From JANQLU01 sp964434955 (GTDB lineage: Bacteria > Planctomycetota > Planctomycetia > Pirellulales > Pirellulaceae): DNA of 64,000 nt. The stretch lies in the NCBI GenBank assembly GCA_964434955.1, contig CAYSXI010000008.1, positions 1 to 64,000 on the forward strand, given 5' to 3'. The translations under genes were made by a program, and so were the position numbers. Position 1 is the stretch's first letter, and each line of letters starts with the position of its first letter. The notes under the pieces were generated by a model. It did not search any database. It was not told where the DNA came from and worked only from the letters and a program-made list of their open reading frames with translations. Shown piece after piece: positions 25,486 to 34,603 of the stretch.

Positions 25486-27816
25486 ATGAATTTAAGGTCC
25501 TGCTTGCTCTTGGTGGTCTTTCAACTATTCGTCTCCGCGGTCGCGGGCCAAGCGAGATCCGATGACTGGGCTCAATGGCGCGGTCCTTCGCAGGATGGTC
25601 ATGCGAATACCCAAGGTTATTTCGACTCGAAGGGATTCAAGTTGGATCTCGTATGGCAGAAACACTTTGGGGCAGGTTATGCGAGCATCTCAGTCGCGAA
25701 AGGGAAGCTCCTGGTTTCTTTCGCCGAAGGGGAGTCGGACTGGATGGGCGCTTTTGATTCCCGATCGGGAAAACCCCTGTGGCGAAAACGGATTGGGAAG
25801 AAATATCCTGCGCATGATGGTGGCCACGATGGACCATTAAGTACGCCCGTCAGTGATGGGAAAACCGTGTTTACTTTGGGGCCCTGGGGAACGCTGTTTG
25901 CGTTTGACCTGCAAGATGGAACGCCGAAATGGCAGGTCGACCTGGTCAAGGAATATCGAGCCCGCGCGCCCTTCTGGGGCTTCTGTACCACGCCGACTTT
26001 GACCGAGGACTCCGTCATCGTTCAAGTCAGCGGGCGGCAGGAGAACGGGATCATCAGCTTCGACAAAACGACCGGCAAAGTGAATTGGAAACAACCAGCC
26101 GGTTCCACTGACTATCGCTCTCCGGTCCTGGCCAAGGTGAATGGACGTTCACAGCTTGTTTGCAGCACCAACTACGAAACAAGCGGCCACGATCCCAAAA
26201 CAGGTCGCAAGATTTGGTCCAAGCGCACCGGGAGCCGCCACGAGATGACCCCGGTTCCTGTGGGAGACAATCAGATTCTTGTGATGGATCGATCGGGATC
26301 CGAGCTGATCCGGATCAGTTCGGTTGGAATTGCGACGCGAGCCTGGCGTTCTTCTGAGCTTCGAAGTTACGCAACGCCGGTCTACCACGACGGCTACCTC
26401 TATGGCTTCTCAGGCGGCATCCTGACTTGCGTGGATTCCAAAACCGGAAAACGTGTTTGGCGCTCTCGTCAGCCCGGCGGTAAGGCAATGATCCTGGTTG
26501 ACGGTCACCTGGTGATCTTCGGTTCCAAGGGAGACGTCGTTGCGGTAGAGGCAACGCATGAAGGCTATCAAGAAAAGTCTCGTATTCGGGTCTCCACCGC
26601 CGATGGATACGCTTCGCCCATCTTTGCTGATGGGATGATCTTTGCCCGGGATCTCACCGGCAAGATCTATGCAGTCAAAGCCATCAAAACCTCCAGCGTC
26701 GCCAAGAATGACATTCCGGTTCGCAATCAATTTGATGAGTTTCTTGTTCGACTTCGGAAGTCGAAAGATCAGAAGGCGTCCATCGACGAATTCATGGCGA
26801 AGCAAAAGTCGTTTCCCATCGTCGAGGATCATCGTTGGGTTCATTTTGTGTACCGCGGCGATGTCGAAGACGTCGCCATTCAGGGAACCATGTTGCACGG
26901 TGGCGAAGCAGATTCGTTGAAACGATTCGACAAATCAAATCTGTTTTACCGAAGTTATGAAATCGAACCGGGGGCCCGTTGGGAGTATCAGTTCATCGTG
27001 GACTTTGATGCCTACATCCCGGATCCTCGAAATAAGCAAACTGCCTATCGACGCGATCAATGGTCCGAACTCGTATTGGACGGTTGGAAAGAGCCCCAAT
27101 GGGCCAAACGATTCCGCGGCAAAAAGAAAGGCGATATCGAAAACATTGGCTACGACGGCGGAACGGCGACTGTCTTTTTGCCTCATGGATACAAAACGTC
27201 CGAGAAACGTTATCCGCTTCTGGTGATTACTGATGGAGACGAGTGGCTTTCAACCGGTGATGCTCGAAGCGTCTTGAATCAGCTTTTTGAGGAACGAACC
27301 GAACCAGCGATTGTCGCTTTCGTTTCGGCAAATCAATCCCGTGCGTTGGGCGGAGGACAAACCAAAGCGTTTGCCGAAGCCCTGGCTGGTGATTTGCTCA
27401 AAGTGATTGAGGGCAAGTTTCGAACGATCAAGAATCGAGAATCAAGAACCCTGATTGGCAGGCGAGGCGCGGCCGTTGCGGCCGTCTATACGGCACTTCG
27501 CTATCCGGAAACCTATGGAAACTGTATTGCCATTTCTTATGGTCGAGCGGATACGGTTCGAAAAGACGCGATCGCGGAACTGATCGGCCAAGAGAAAAAA
27601 ACAAAGCCAAATCTTTACCTGACCTGGAACCGGTATGAAGTCTCTCGGCCGCTAAGTTTCAATTGTCGAGATCAAAGCATCGCGCTCTTTGAGGATCTGA
27701 AATCCAACGGTTACAGCGTCCAGGGAATTGAACGAACCGATAGTTCCAGTTGGCGAAGCTGGCGGATTATGTTCGGCGAATCTTTGATTGCATTTTTCGC
27801 AAAAAAAAAGCAATAA
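25486..27816 (+). CDS. Secreted PQQ-like beta-propeller with E-set and pseudo-esterase domains
   Basis: About 776 residues. A signal peptide (MNLRSCLLLVVFQLFVSAVAG) exports it. Residues about 25-400 are a quinoprotein-like beta-propeller opening with WAQWRGPSQDG, repeated DxxxGKxxW units. About 455-530 is an immunoglobulin-like E-set as in enterochelin esterases. From about 555 an alpha/beta-hydrolase of the esterase-D type begins (LLVITDGDEWL). The nucleophile elbow near residue 656 reads GRRGAA instead of GSSMGG, and the usual catalytic-His motif GGHxWxxWR reads DSSSWRSWR, so both Ser and His are missing. ATG 25486 is chosen over 25471 because GGAG lies 8 nt upstream and it starts at the signal peptide. 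Last gene of the four-gene operon. Confidence 0.88.
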   Translation: MNLRSCLLLVVFQLFVSAVAGQARSDDWAQWRGPSQDGHANTQGYFDSKGFKLDLVWQKHFGAGYASISVAKGKLLVSFAEGESDWMGAFDSRSGKPLWRKRIGKKYPAHDGGHDGPLSTPVSDGKTVFTLGPWGTLFAFDLQDGTPKWQVDLVKEYRARAPFWGFCTTPTLTEDSVIVQVSGRQENGIISFDKTTGKVNWKQPAGSTDYRSPVLAKVNGRSQLVCSTNYETSGHDPKTGRKIWSKRTGSRHEMTPVPVGDNQILVMDRSGSELIRISSVGIATRAWRSSELRSYATPVYHDGYLYGFSGGILTCVDSKTGKRVWRSRQPGGKAMILVDGHLVIFGSKGDVVAVEATHEGYQEKSRIRVSTADGYASPIFADGMIFARDLTGKIYAVKAIKTSSVAKNDIPVRNQFDEFLVRLRKSKDQKASIDEFMAKQKSFPIVEDHRWVHFVYRGDVEDVAIQGTMLHGGEADSLKRFDKSNLFYRSYEIEPGARWEYQFIVDFDAYIPDPRNKQTAYRRDQWSELVLDGWKEPQWAKRFRGKKKGDIENIGYDGGTATVFLPHGYKTSEKRYPLLVITDGDEWLSTGDARSVLNQLFEERTEPAIVAFVSANQSRALGGGQTKAFAEALAGDLLKVIEGKFRTIKNRESRTLIGRRGAAVAAVYTALRYPETYGNCIAISYGRADTVRKDAIAELIGQEKKTKPNLYLTWNRYEVSRPLSFNCRDQSIALFEDLKSNGYSVQGIERTDSSSWRSWRIMFGESLIAFFAKKKQ

Positions 27817-27960
27817 ATCCTGGCAGACGCGAATACGTTTGCCACTTTTTTTCTCAATCCACCGCGGCGGAAAAGAAACCGGTTGCTCGTCGAGATTTTG
27901 GTTATAATTTCGATCTCGTATCAGCACCGGTTCCTCGATATCTAACGGATCATTGCAGAG

Positions 27961-29988
27961 ATGTCGCAAAACTTCCAACGACCACCCGCAAACCGACCCC
28001 AGCATCCTGTTCACCCACAACCGGGTCACCCACAACCGGGTCATCCTCAGCCGGGTCATCCTCAGCCGGGTCATCCTCAGCGACCGAATAAACCTTCGGG
28101 CGGCGGCGGAATGATACTTTGGCTCGTGCTTGGTGGCGTTGCCCTGATGTTGATGCTTGCCGTTGGCGGTGCGGCGGTGGTGTTCATGATGGGCGGCCGA
28201 GACTCTGGCAAAGGAAGTCGCGTGGAGGAACAGGCCAAAGTTCCCGGTGCGTTGACGGACTCGGAAATCAAGAATTTGGCCAACGACTTGAGTTCGCGGC
28301 ACAACGAACCTATCGAAGTTCCAACATCACTGGATCGCGCCATCGAGATTCTTGAATACTCGGACGGCACGATCAGCCAGTCACCGTTTGTGGCGCGTTC
28401 TCAAAAGCTGATCGCATCCGAGTGGCTCTACGCCCGCGAGGTCGATGAATCGAAACGAGCGCGTGCCGCCAAGGCAATTGCCGGCTCCTATCACAGTTCA
28501 AGCGGCGGGGATTTGCAAAAATCACTTTTGCGAACCTATCGCCCCTGGGGAAACAAAGACAATGTTCACTTGTTCCTCAAGTGGCGGACGAATGACTCGG
28601 AAGTGCCCCAGTTGCTGGAGTTGGTCGAAAAGTATCCGACGCCGGCAACCATGGAAAAACTGGCTCCGTACTTGAAAACCAAGTACGGCGACGTTGCTGA
28701 GAAGATCCTTTTGGAAATTGGAAATGACGGCGATGCAAAACTGCTTGTTCCAATCTATGACTCCAAGGACACCGTTGCCGTCGATCGCGTCAAGAAAATC
28801 TTCGGACACTGGAACGTCGACGTCGACAAAACCCGAATCGAGTATTACACCACCAAGGCGGTCGGTGGAGATGCGAAGTCTTGGGAAATGGTGGCCAGCA
28901 TCCCCTTTGAAGCGTCGATGCAGCCGACCGTCATCGACGGACTGAGACGATTCCGACGAGACACGTTCAACCTGGACGACTGGCTGGATGCCTGCTTGGT
29001 TTGGGGCGACGATTCGGTTTTGCCATTGATTCACGAAATCTTGAACGGCAAGTACTCGTTTACCAACACGAAAGCGCTTGCGGTGATCACCAAGTTCCCG
29101 CACAAGTCCTCCGTGCCCGTTCTCGTCAATCGATTGCTGAACTCCTGGTCGACCGAAGGTGAACCGCTTTCATCGGCCCTGATCAAACTTTATGAAGCGA
29201 AGATTGACGGTGTCGATTTCGAGAAAGAAGTCCATGTTCCCGCCGTCAAGCGAATCAACGAGTTGCAGTTTTATCGCTTGCCTGCTGTAAAGAAGCTCCT
29301 GGACACGACCAACTTTGACCAGAATCTGTTTGTCGATCAATGCATCACGGACCTGCAAAGCACGGAAACGTTCAAGCCGCGGAAGGCGATGGAAGCACTC
29401 TCCAAAATGCAGGTGATCGAAGAGCGTCGATTCGATGTTGCGAAATCGATTGCAGACGCTGGAAAGCTGAACCGATCTTCCGGATATAAGGCGGCGTTTC
29501 TCCACTGGGCGAATCACAAGAATCCACACCTCTACGAGATTCTCAACAATGACAAGTTCGGGGGCACGGAATGGCAAACCGCGCTCAAGATCGCACTAAA
29601 GGGCACGGACAACGACGACAAGTTGATTGTTCCAATCGCCCGAGCCCTGGGAGATTTCTTTAAAGGTGAGGAAGTCGTTGCCATTCTTGCCGAACATGAT
29701 GAACGGGCCGAGAAGATCATGATGACGATCTTGCAGAGCAATAGCGGCAAAGAAATTATCGGGGCATGCCAGGTGCTCCAGCGGGTCGGAACGGAAAAGT
29801 GCATCCCCCGATTGAAAGAACTTCTCAAGATCGCGGAGAAAGCCAAGAACCGAAAGATTTATGATGCGGTTCAAATGGCGGGGACGGCAATTACCAACCG
29901 CGTCGGTGAAGACAAGATCAAGGAGTACGAGAAAGAGCTTCGCGACAAACGCAACCAGGAAAGGCGGGACAAAAGCGGCGACAAGTAA
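27961..29988 (+). CDS. Membrane-anchored protein with HPQPG repeats and helical-repeat domain
   Basis: 675 residues. The first 45 are proline- and histidine-rich with five HPQPG-type repeats, followed by one transmembrane helix at 51-77 (MILWLVLGGVALMLMLAVGG). The remaining 590 residues are helix-rich and look like HEAT/ARM-type repeats (paired helices such as TMEKLAPYLKTKYGDVAEKIL), ending in a highly charged coil of K/E/R. With no N-terminal signal, the repeats would be cytoplasmic and the helical domain outside, or the reverse. No enzymatic motif seen. It converges on the TPR membrane gene with only 19 nt between them. Confidence 0.8.
   Translation: MSQNFQRPPANRPQHPVHPQPGHPQPGHPQPGHPQPGHPQRPNKPSGGGGMILWLVLGGVALMLMLAVGGAAVVFMMGGRDSGKGSRVEEQAKVPGALTDSEIKNLANDLSSRHNEPIEVPTSLDRAIEILEYSDGTISQSPFVARSQKLIASEWLYAREVDESKRARAAKAIAGSYHSSSGGDLQKSLLRTYRPWGNKDNVHLFLKWRTNDSEVPQLLELVEKYPTPATMEKLAPYLKTKYGDVAEKILLEIGNDGDAKLLVPIYDSKDTVAVDRVKKIFGHWNVDVDKTRIEYYTTKAVGGDAKSWEMVASIPFEASMQPTVIDGLRRFRRDTFNLDDWLDACLVWGDDSVLPLIHEILNGKYSFTNTKALAVITKFPHKSSVPVLVNRLLNSWSTEGEPLSSALIKLYEAKIDGVDFEKEVHVPAVKRINELQFYRLPAVKKLLDTTNFDQNLFVDQCITDLQSTETFKPRKAMEALSKMQVIEERRFDVAKSIADAGKLNRSSGYKAAFLHWANHKNPHLYEILNNDKFGGTEWQTALKIALKGTDNDDKLIVPIARALGDFFKGEEVVAILAEHDERAEKIMMTILQSNSGKEIIGACQVLQRVGTEKCIPRLKELLKIAEKAKNRKIYDAVQMAGTAITNRVGEDKIKEYEKELRDKRNQERRDKSGDK
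28012..28080 (+). repeat. 15-bp tandem repeats encoding HPQPG
   Basis: Four full 15-bp units (28012, 28027, 28042, 28057) and a 9-bp partial unit. The first two and last two share the same codons, showing two rounds of duplication. In frame with the 675-residue membrane protein, so copy number can change without breaking it. Confidence 0.9.
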
Positions 29989-30007
29989 GCCCTGGACTCG
30001 ACTTTTC

Positions 30008-31327
30008 TCATCTCGTTGGCGATGCCGCCACCAGGAATCCGAGAAAGAACTGAAGCACAAATCCGCCCAAGGCGCCAAGCAAGAATAGTCCGATCGCGAT
30101 GGCGAATGCGGCAGAAGCGACGAGCGTCTCGCCGAGGGCGAGAAAAATCAGAACTGCAAATATATGGATCACCGCGATTGCGCCAAACGCAATTGACAAC
30201 GAAATCGCTGTTGTCTTTGGCCACCCTTCGTCGCAAGACAGGACCTGACTTAGCGGCAGACTAACGACGGCCAACAAAATTCCGGATGTGAATCCGTAAA
30301 ACCCCCAAGATCCGTTCCAGATCGCGCCGCTCACCGCAATTAGCGCAGAAACCGCCATGAGTCCGAACACGACTGCCATCCAGTTGGAGTGTCTTGTTTC
30401 TTCCCGATCGAAGGCATTGCGACCGTACTTGCTGCAACGAACCAGCAAAGTGAAAAGTGGGTCACTCCACCAGGTAAAGCAGGCAAAGAAAATGTAAGCG
30501 GCTGCGATCGGCCAGTAGACGTATTCGAGGATCGGATTCGCTCTTGCAAGTTGTCGAAGGATTCGCATTCCGACAAACATGGCGATAATAATCGCAAATT
30601 GAACCTTGTAGGAATACTTGTTCATCCAAAAAACCCAATTCAAGAATACGCGGTAGGGCCAATACTGCGCCTTGAGCGCCGTGACCAAACCATCGCGGGC
30701 AATTGGGCAACCGGGATCCAGTCGCAATGCTTCCTGAAAATCCTTTAGTGCTTCGCGGTATTCCCCCCGGTGCAGCTTGGCTTGACCATTGAGCCAAAAC
30801 GCTTCGGAGTCCTCTGGGTTTTGTTGGACGATTCGCTGGGCCTCGGCAAGCCCCTGATCTGCTTTTCCCTGTTGCTGAAGTGCAAACGAGAGGTTGGCAA
30901 TCAGACTGGGATCCTCGGGATTGATCTCCAATCCCGTTCGGGCCACTTCTTCAGCACGTGCCCAGTTACGTCGTTGGATTTCCAACCCTGCCAACATCGA
31001 ATAGTTGTCTTCGTCGTAGGGCTCAATCTCAATTGCGACGTTGATGGCTTCAACCGCATCGGCGACTCGATTTCTTTGTTGAAGTACGGAAGCAAGCACG
31101 TAGTGTCCCGCGGGGTCCGTCGGATCCGACAAGATTGCGTCGCGGGCGGCGGATTCGGCTTCATCGAAATTTTCCAACTCGAGATGGGCGCGAGAGAGCC
31201 CCGCCAGAACGTCGGTGTTATCGGGGTACTCGGCGGCCATTCTGCCGAACTCAACGAGGGCTTCCTGAGCTCGACCATGTGAGATCAAAAGGTAGCCGCG
31301 TTGCAAAGCTGGAAAAAAGTCGGACAT
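30008..31327 (-). CDS. TPR protein with C-terminal multi-spanning membrane domain
   Basis: 439 residues. The first 200 are tandem tetratricopeptide repeats (motifs such as DNTDVLAGLSRAHLELENFDEAE and PEDSEAFWLNGQAKLHRGEYREALKDF). From about residue 235 there are six or more hydrophobic segments. The soluble TPR half should sit in the cytoplasm as a docking platform. It follows the TPR-AAA ATPase gene by 36 nt on the same strand, and the two share TPRs, suggesting a membrane receptor for that ATPase (inference). ATG 31327 is chosen; a TTG lies just before it. No ribosome site is clear. Confidence 0.82.
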   Translation of the reverse strand: MSDFFPALQRGYLLISHGRAQEALVEFGRMAAEYPDNTDVLAGLSRAHLELENFDEAESAARDAILSDPTDPAGHYVLASVLQQRNRVADAVEAINVAIEIEPYDEDNYSMLAGLEIQRRNWARAEEVARTGLEINPEDPSLIANLSFALQQQGKADQGLAEAQRIVQQNPEDSEAFWLNGQAKLHRGEYREALKDFQEALRLDPGCPIARDGLVTALKAQYWPYRVFLNWVFWMNKYSYKVQFAIIIAMFVGMRILRQLARANPILEYVYWPIAAAYIFFACFTWWSDPLFTLLVRCSKYGRNAFDREETRHSNWMAVVFGLMAVSALIAVSGAIWNGSWGFYGFTSGILLAVVSLPLSQVLSCDEGWPKTTAISLSIAFGAIAVIHIFAVLIFLALGETLVASAAFAIAIGLFLLGALGGFVLQFFLGFLVAASPTR

Positions 31328-31363
31328 CAAAACTACTTGATCAGCAAGAGAACCAAAGTCGAA

Positions 31364-32698
31364 CTACAAGCCGAGATACTCTCGAACTTCATCATATTCG
31401 CCGCCCTGGTTGGCATACAAAACATAGTTGCGGGCTGCAGCAGCCCATTCCTTGGTTGTCGGCTTGTGACGTTTGGCTGCGTTGAGCAAGTCTTTGGTCT
31501 TAAGTGGAAGCATCTTACCCGTCTTGACGGCCTCCTGGATCTTGGCTTCGATCGCGATATCGACAACCGCTTTCAGGTCGGCTCCCGAATACTCCCTGGT
31601 TTTCTTGGCAACTGAAACAAAGTCCAGGCCTTCTTGAGGCTTTTCTTTACAAAGAAGTTGCAGGATTGCGGCCCTCGCTTCCTGGTCGGGCGGCGGAATA
31701 AAAAGGATGCGATCAAATCGGCCTGGCCGACGAAAGGCAGAATCGATATGCCAGGGCGCGTTGGTCGCCGCCAGGATCAACAACCCCTCATTGCTGGCTT
31801 CAACATTATCCAGCTCCGACAAGAATTGATTGATCAGATGCCTCGAAGCGCTCGTCCGCATATCACTTCGTTTCGAACCCAATGCATCGACTTCGTCAAA
31901 AAAAAGTACGCAAGGTGAGTTGCGACGGGCCTCGACGAAAATCTGATGCATGTTTCTTTCGCTGTTGCCGATCCACATGTCGAGGACGTCGTGCAGCCCA
32001 ATTGAAATAAAGTGGCTGTCGATTTCACCCGCGGTAGCTCTTGCAAGATAAGTTTTTCCGCATCCCGGCGGTCCAAACATCAAGATTCCACCACCTGTGG
32101 ACTTGCCATAGGCTTTGAACATCTCAGGTTGTTGCAATGGAAGGATGATCTTCATTCGAATCTCTTCCTTCACCGTTTGCATTCCGCCTACATCATCGAA
32201 TTTGCATTCGGGCTTTTGCATTTCGACTTCAAAACCGGAATCATCTTCAACCTCTCGAATGCGACCTTCATCCACGTCATACGACTCTTCGTTTTGACTG
32301 ATTCCCAGCTTGTCCCTCAACTCCGCATCTTCCAAATCGGGATCCGCCTCGAGTGCTTGTTTGTAACGAGCAACTGCATTGGGAATGTCGCCTCGTTGGA
32401 CGAGCAAACGCGAATACATGACCAGCGCTTCGGGGTCCGGTGAAGATCCTTCGCACATACTTTCAAGCAAGACCAGTGCTTGCGTGTCTTGCTGATCACC
32501 CCAAAACGCACGGGCAAGTCCCAGCTTGGCATCACGGTTGTTTGGGTCCGAAGCAAGCGCGGCTTTAAAATGGCCTACTGCCTGTTCAAAACTTCGGCGG
32601 TCCAAATACGCTTTGGCCACTACCAGCCTAAGTGGAATATTGTCTGGAGTGGCGTCCAGCGCGGCCAACAGTGCATTGAGTTGTTCGTCGGTCGACAT
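31364..32698 (-). CDS. TPR - AAA+ ATPase
   Basis: 444 residues. N-terminal TPR-like repeats (about 1-125) precede a classical AAA domain: Walker A GPPGCGKT at 209-216, Walker B FFDEVDALG at 266-274, pore-loop MWIG at 241-244, ATN sensor-1 and the second region of homology RRPGRFDR at 323-330. The core resembles FtsH/Vps4-type meiotic-clade AAA proteins, but there is no protease domain and no MIT domain. It is 37 nt downstream of cysK and upstream of the TPR membrane protein, in one minus-strand operon. Likely a protein-remodelling ATPase whose substrate is unknown. Confidence 0.9.
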   Translation of the reverse strand: MSTDEQLNALLAALDATPDNIPLRLVVAKAYLDRRSFEQAVGHFKAALASDPNNRDAKLGLARAFWGDQQDTQALVLLESMCEGSSPDPEALVMYSRLLVQRGDIPNAVARYKQALEADPDLEDAELRDKLGISQNEESYDVDEGRIREVEDDSGFEVEMQKPECKFDDVGGMQTVKEEIRMKIILPLQQPEMFKAYGKSTGGGILMFGPPGCGKTYLARATAGEIDSHFISIGLHDVLDMWIGNSERNMHQIFVEARRNSPCVLFFDEVDALGSKRSDMRTSASRHLINQFLSELDNVEASNEGLLILAATNAPWHIDSAFRRPGRFDRILFIPPPDQEARAAILQLLCKEKPQEGLDFVSVAKKTREYSGADLKAVVDIAIEAKIQEAVKTGKMLPLKTKDLLNAAKRHKPTTKEWAAAARNYVLYANQGGEYDEVREYLGL

Positions 32699-32735
32699 GC
32701 TTCATCCGGCAATAACTGTTTCTTAGGATGCCTGT

Positions 32736-33698
32736 CTATTTCTCTGGGTAGAGAGCCGTCGACAAGTATCGTTCACCGAGGTCGGGCAATACGACAACGA
32801 TCATTTTGCCTTCGTTCTCAGGACGCTTCGCGACTTCGAGAGCCGCCCACGCGGCCGCGCCGCAACTGATGCCACAGAAGAGGCCTTCCAGGGTCGAAAG
32901 CTGACGGGCGGTTTCAAACGCGTCGTCATCATTTACCTGAATCACTTCATCAATGATGTCGACATTCAATACGCCCGGGATGAACCCCGCGCCGATTCCC
33001 TGGATCTTGTGTTTGCCCGGCTGAATTTCATCGCCATTTTTCTTTTGTGTGATGACAGGGCTCGCGGTGGGTTCCACAGCGATCGAAATCATTTCCGGTT
33101 TTCTTGACTTGAGAACTTCTGAAACTCCGGTGATGGTACCCCCGGTGCCAACTCCCGATACGAGAATATCGATTTGGCCATCGGTGTCCCGCCAGATTTC
33201 CTCGGCCGTTGTTTTTCGATGAATCTCGGGGTTGGCTGGATTGTTGAACTGCTGGGGCATAAAGTAGTTTTCGTTTTCTTCTGCGAGTTCGGTTGCCTTC
33301 CGAATGGCACCGGGCATTCCTTGGTCGGCCGGAGTAAGAATCACTTCGGCACCGAGTGCGGTCAGAAGCCGCCGTCGCTCGATGGTCATGCTTTCGGGCA
33401 TCGTGACTTTCAACTGGTGACCGCGTGCGGCACAAACGTAAGCCAGCGCGATTCCCGTATTTCCACTGGTTGGTTCAATCACGACCGTGTCTTCTTTGAT
33501 CAAGCCATCGCGTTCGGCGGCATCAATCATGGCCCGGCCAATCCGGTCCTTCACGCTCCACAGCGGGTTCATGTTTTCGACTTTTCCAACCACATTCGCA
33601 ACGCAGCCTTCGCTCACTCGTCGAAGTTTGACAAGTGGGGTGTTGCCGATGCATTGAGTGATTTCATCGTAAATCTTGCCCTGGGTCGCCGTAGACAT
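32736..33698 (-). CDS. cysK: Cysteine synthase (O-acetylserine sulfhydrylase)
   Basis: Makes cysteine from O-acetylserine and sulfide. 320 residues, usual length. PLP lysine Lys50 in SVKDR, TSGNTG at 77-82 for the substrate loop and GVGTGGTITG for the cofactor phosphate. The usual NPAGSVKDR reads NPLWSVKDR, a change two to three residues before the PLP lysine that is uncommon. AAGGAA lies 7 nt before the ATG. First gene of a three-gene operon with two TPR proteins that have no obvious link to cysteine metabolism. Confidence 0.94.
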   Translation of the reverse strand: MSTATQGKIYDEITQCIGNTPLVKLRRVSEGCVANVVGKVENMNPLWSVKDRIGRAMIDAAERDGLIKEDTVVIEPTSGNTGIALAYVCAARGHQLKVTMPESMTIERRRLLTALGAEVILTPADQGMPGAIRKATELAEENENYFMPQQFNNPANPEIHRKTTAEEIWRDTDGQIDILVSGVGTGGTITGVSEVLKSRKPEMISIAVEPTASPVITQKKNGDEIQPGKHKIQGIGAGFIPGVLNVDIIDEVIQVNDDDAFETARQLSTLEGLFCGISCGAAAWAALEVAKRPENEGKMIVVVLPDLGERYLSTALYPEK

Positions 33699-33811
33699 GT
33701 CTGTTTCCTTCTAATTGGTGCGGATCGTTCCGCCTGGAGGGTCAATTGATCAAGGAAAGTATACAAAATTGACGATGTCGACGGTAGAAACTTGGTTTAC
33801 AACAGGATGAC

Positions 33812-34495
33812 ATGGAAACCACACTCCACCGTCAACTCAAGGAAAAGTTCGCAGGAAAGTCGGGCGATACCGAGGTCCGCCACGGCCGCTATCGAATTGA
33901 CGTGGTACGTGGAAAACGCTTGATTGAAATCCAGCAAAGCTCCCTTTCCGCAATACGGGACAAAATCCGAAAGCTCTGCGTCGAAGCCGAAAGTAGCGAT
34001 TACCAAGTTGAGGTCGTGAAACCGCTGGTCACCCGTAAGAAGCTGATCAAACTCGATTCCGAGAACGGCGAAGTTGTCAGCCAACGCTGGAGTCCCAAGC
34101 GGGGAAAGCTTACCGATGTTTTCGGTGAACTCGTGTACTTCACGCGGGCCTTTCCGCATCCAAAACTGACTCTGACAGTTCTGGAAATCGAAGTTGAAGA
34201 AACCAGGTATCCGGGACACGGCAAACGGCGGCGGCGGCGCAACAACGATTTTCAAGTTCAGGAAATTCGAATCACCGATTTCGGAGACACGACTCGATTT
34301 CGACGAGCCAAGGATTGGCTCCGCCTGATTCCAGGTCGGCTTCCGCGACAATTTGATACAAACGACATCGCGACGCGAATGGATGTCGACCGTTCGGAAG
34401 CCCAGAGAGCCGCCTATTGTCTACGAAACATCGGCGCGATCGAACCAGTCGGCAAAAAAGGGAATGCGATTCTTTACACGAAGTCCGCCGCCTAA
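33812..34495 (+). CDS. Putative PD-(D/E)XK-type nuclease with winged-helix C terminus
   Basis: 227 residues. The N terminus YRIDVVRGKRLIEIQQSS resembles the D...ExQ active site of CoiA/VRR-like restriction-fold nucleases (Asp30, Glu39, Gln41), followed by a helix with conserved R and K. The last 60 residues (FDTNDIATRMDVDRSEAQRAAYCLRNIGAIEPVG) look like a winged helix that could bind DNA. A basic RRRRR stretch lies between. AGGA sits 5 nt before the ATG. It stands alone, divergent from cysK, and shares a terminator with the chaperone gene. Function is inferred from the motif only. Confidence 0.65.
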   Translation: METTLHRQLKEKFAGKSGDTEVRHGRYRIDVVRGKRLIEIQQSSLSAIRDKIRKLCVEAESSDYQVEVVKPLVTRKKLIKLDSENGEVVSQRWSPKRGKLTDVFGELVYFTRAFPHPKLTLTVLEIEVEETRYPGHGKRRRRRNNDFQVQEIRITDFGDTTRFRRAKDWLRLIPGRLPRQFDTNDIATRMDVDRSEAQRAAYCLRNIGAIEPVGKKGNAILYTKSAA

Positions 34496-34545
34496 TGAAC
34501 CTTTTCGGGTTCGGAACAGCGATTCTTCTTCCTGCAAGCGCGCAC

Positions 34546-34575
34546 AAAAAAGGACAGCTCGGGGCTGCCCTTTTT
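34546..34575. terminator. Bidirectional intrinsic terminator between the nuclease-like gene and the chaperone
   Basis: GGACAGC/GCTGCCC stem (A-C mismatch on the plus strand, G-U on the minus strand, where it is stronger) around a 5-nt loop, flanked by six A on the left and five T on the right. It ends both the convergent minus chaperone gene and the plus nuclease-like gene. Confidence 0.75.
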
Positions 34576-34603
34576 CGAGGATCGAATTTTGAAGGTCATC
34601 GAC

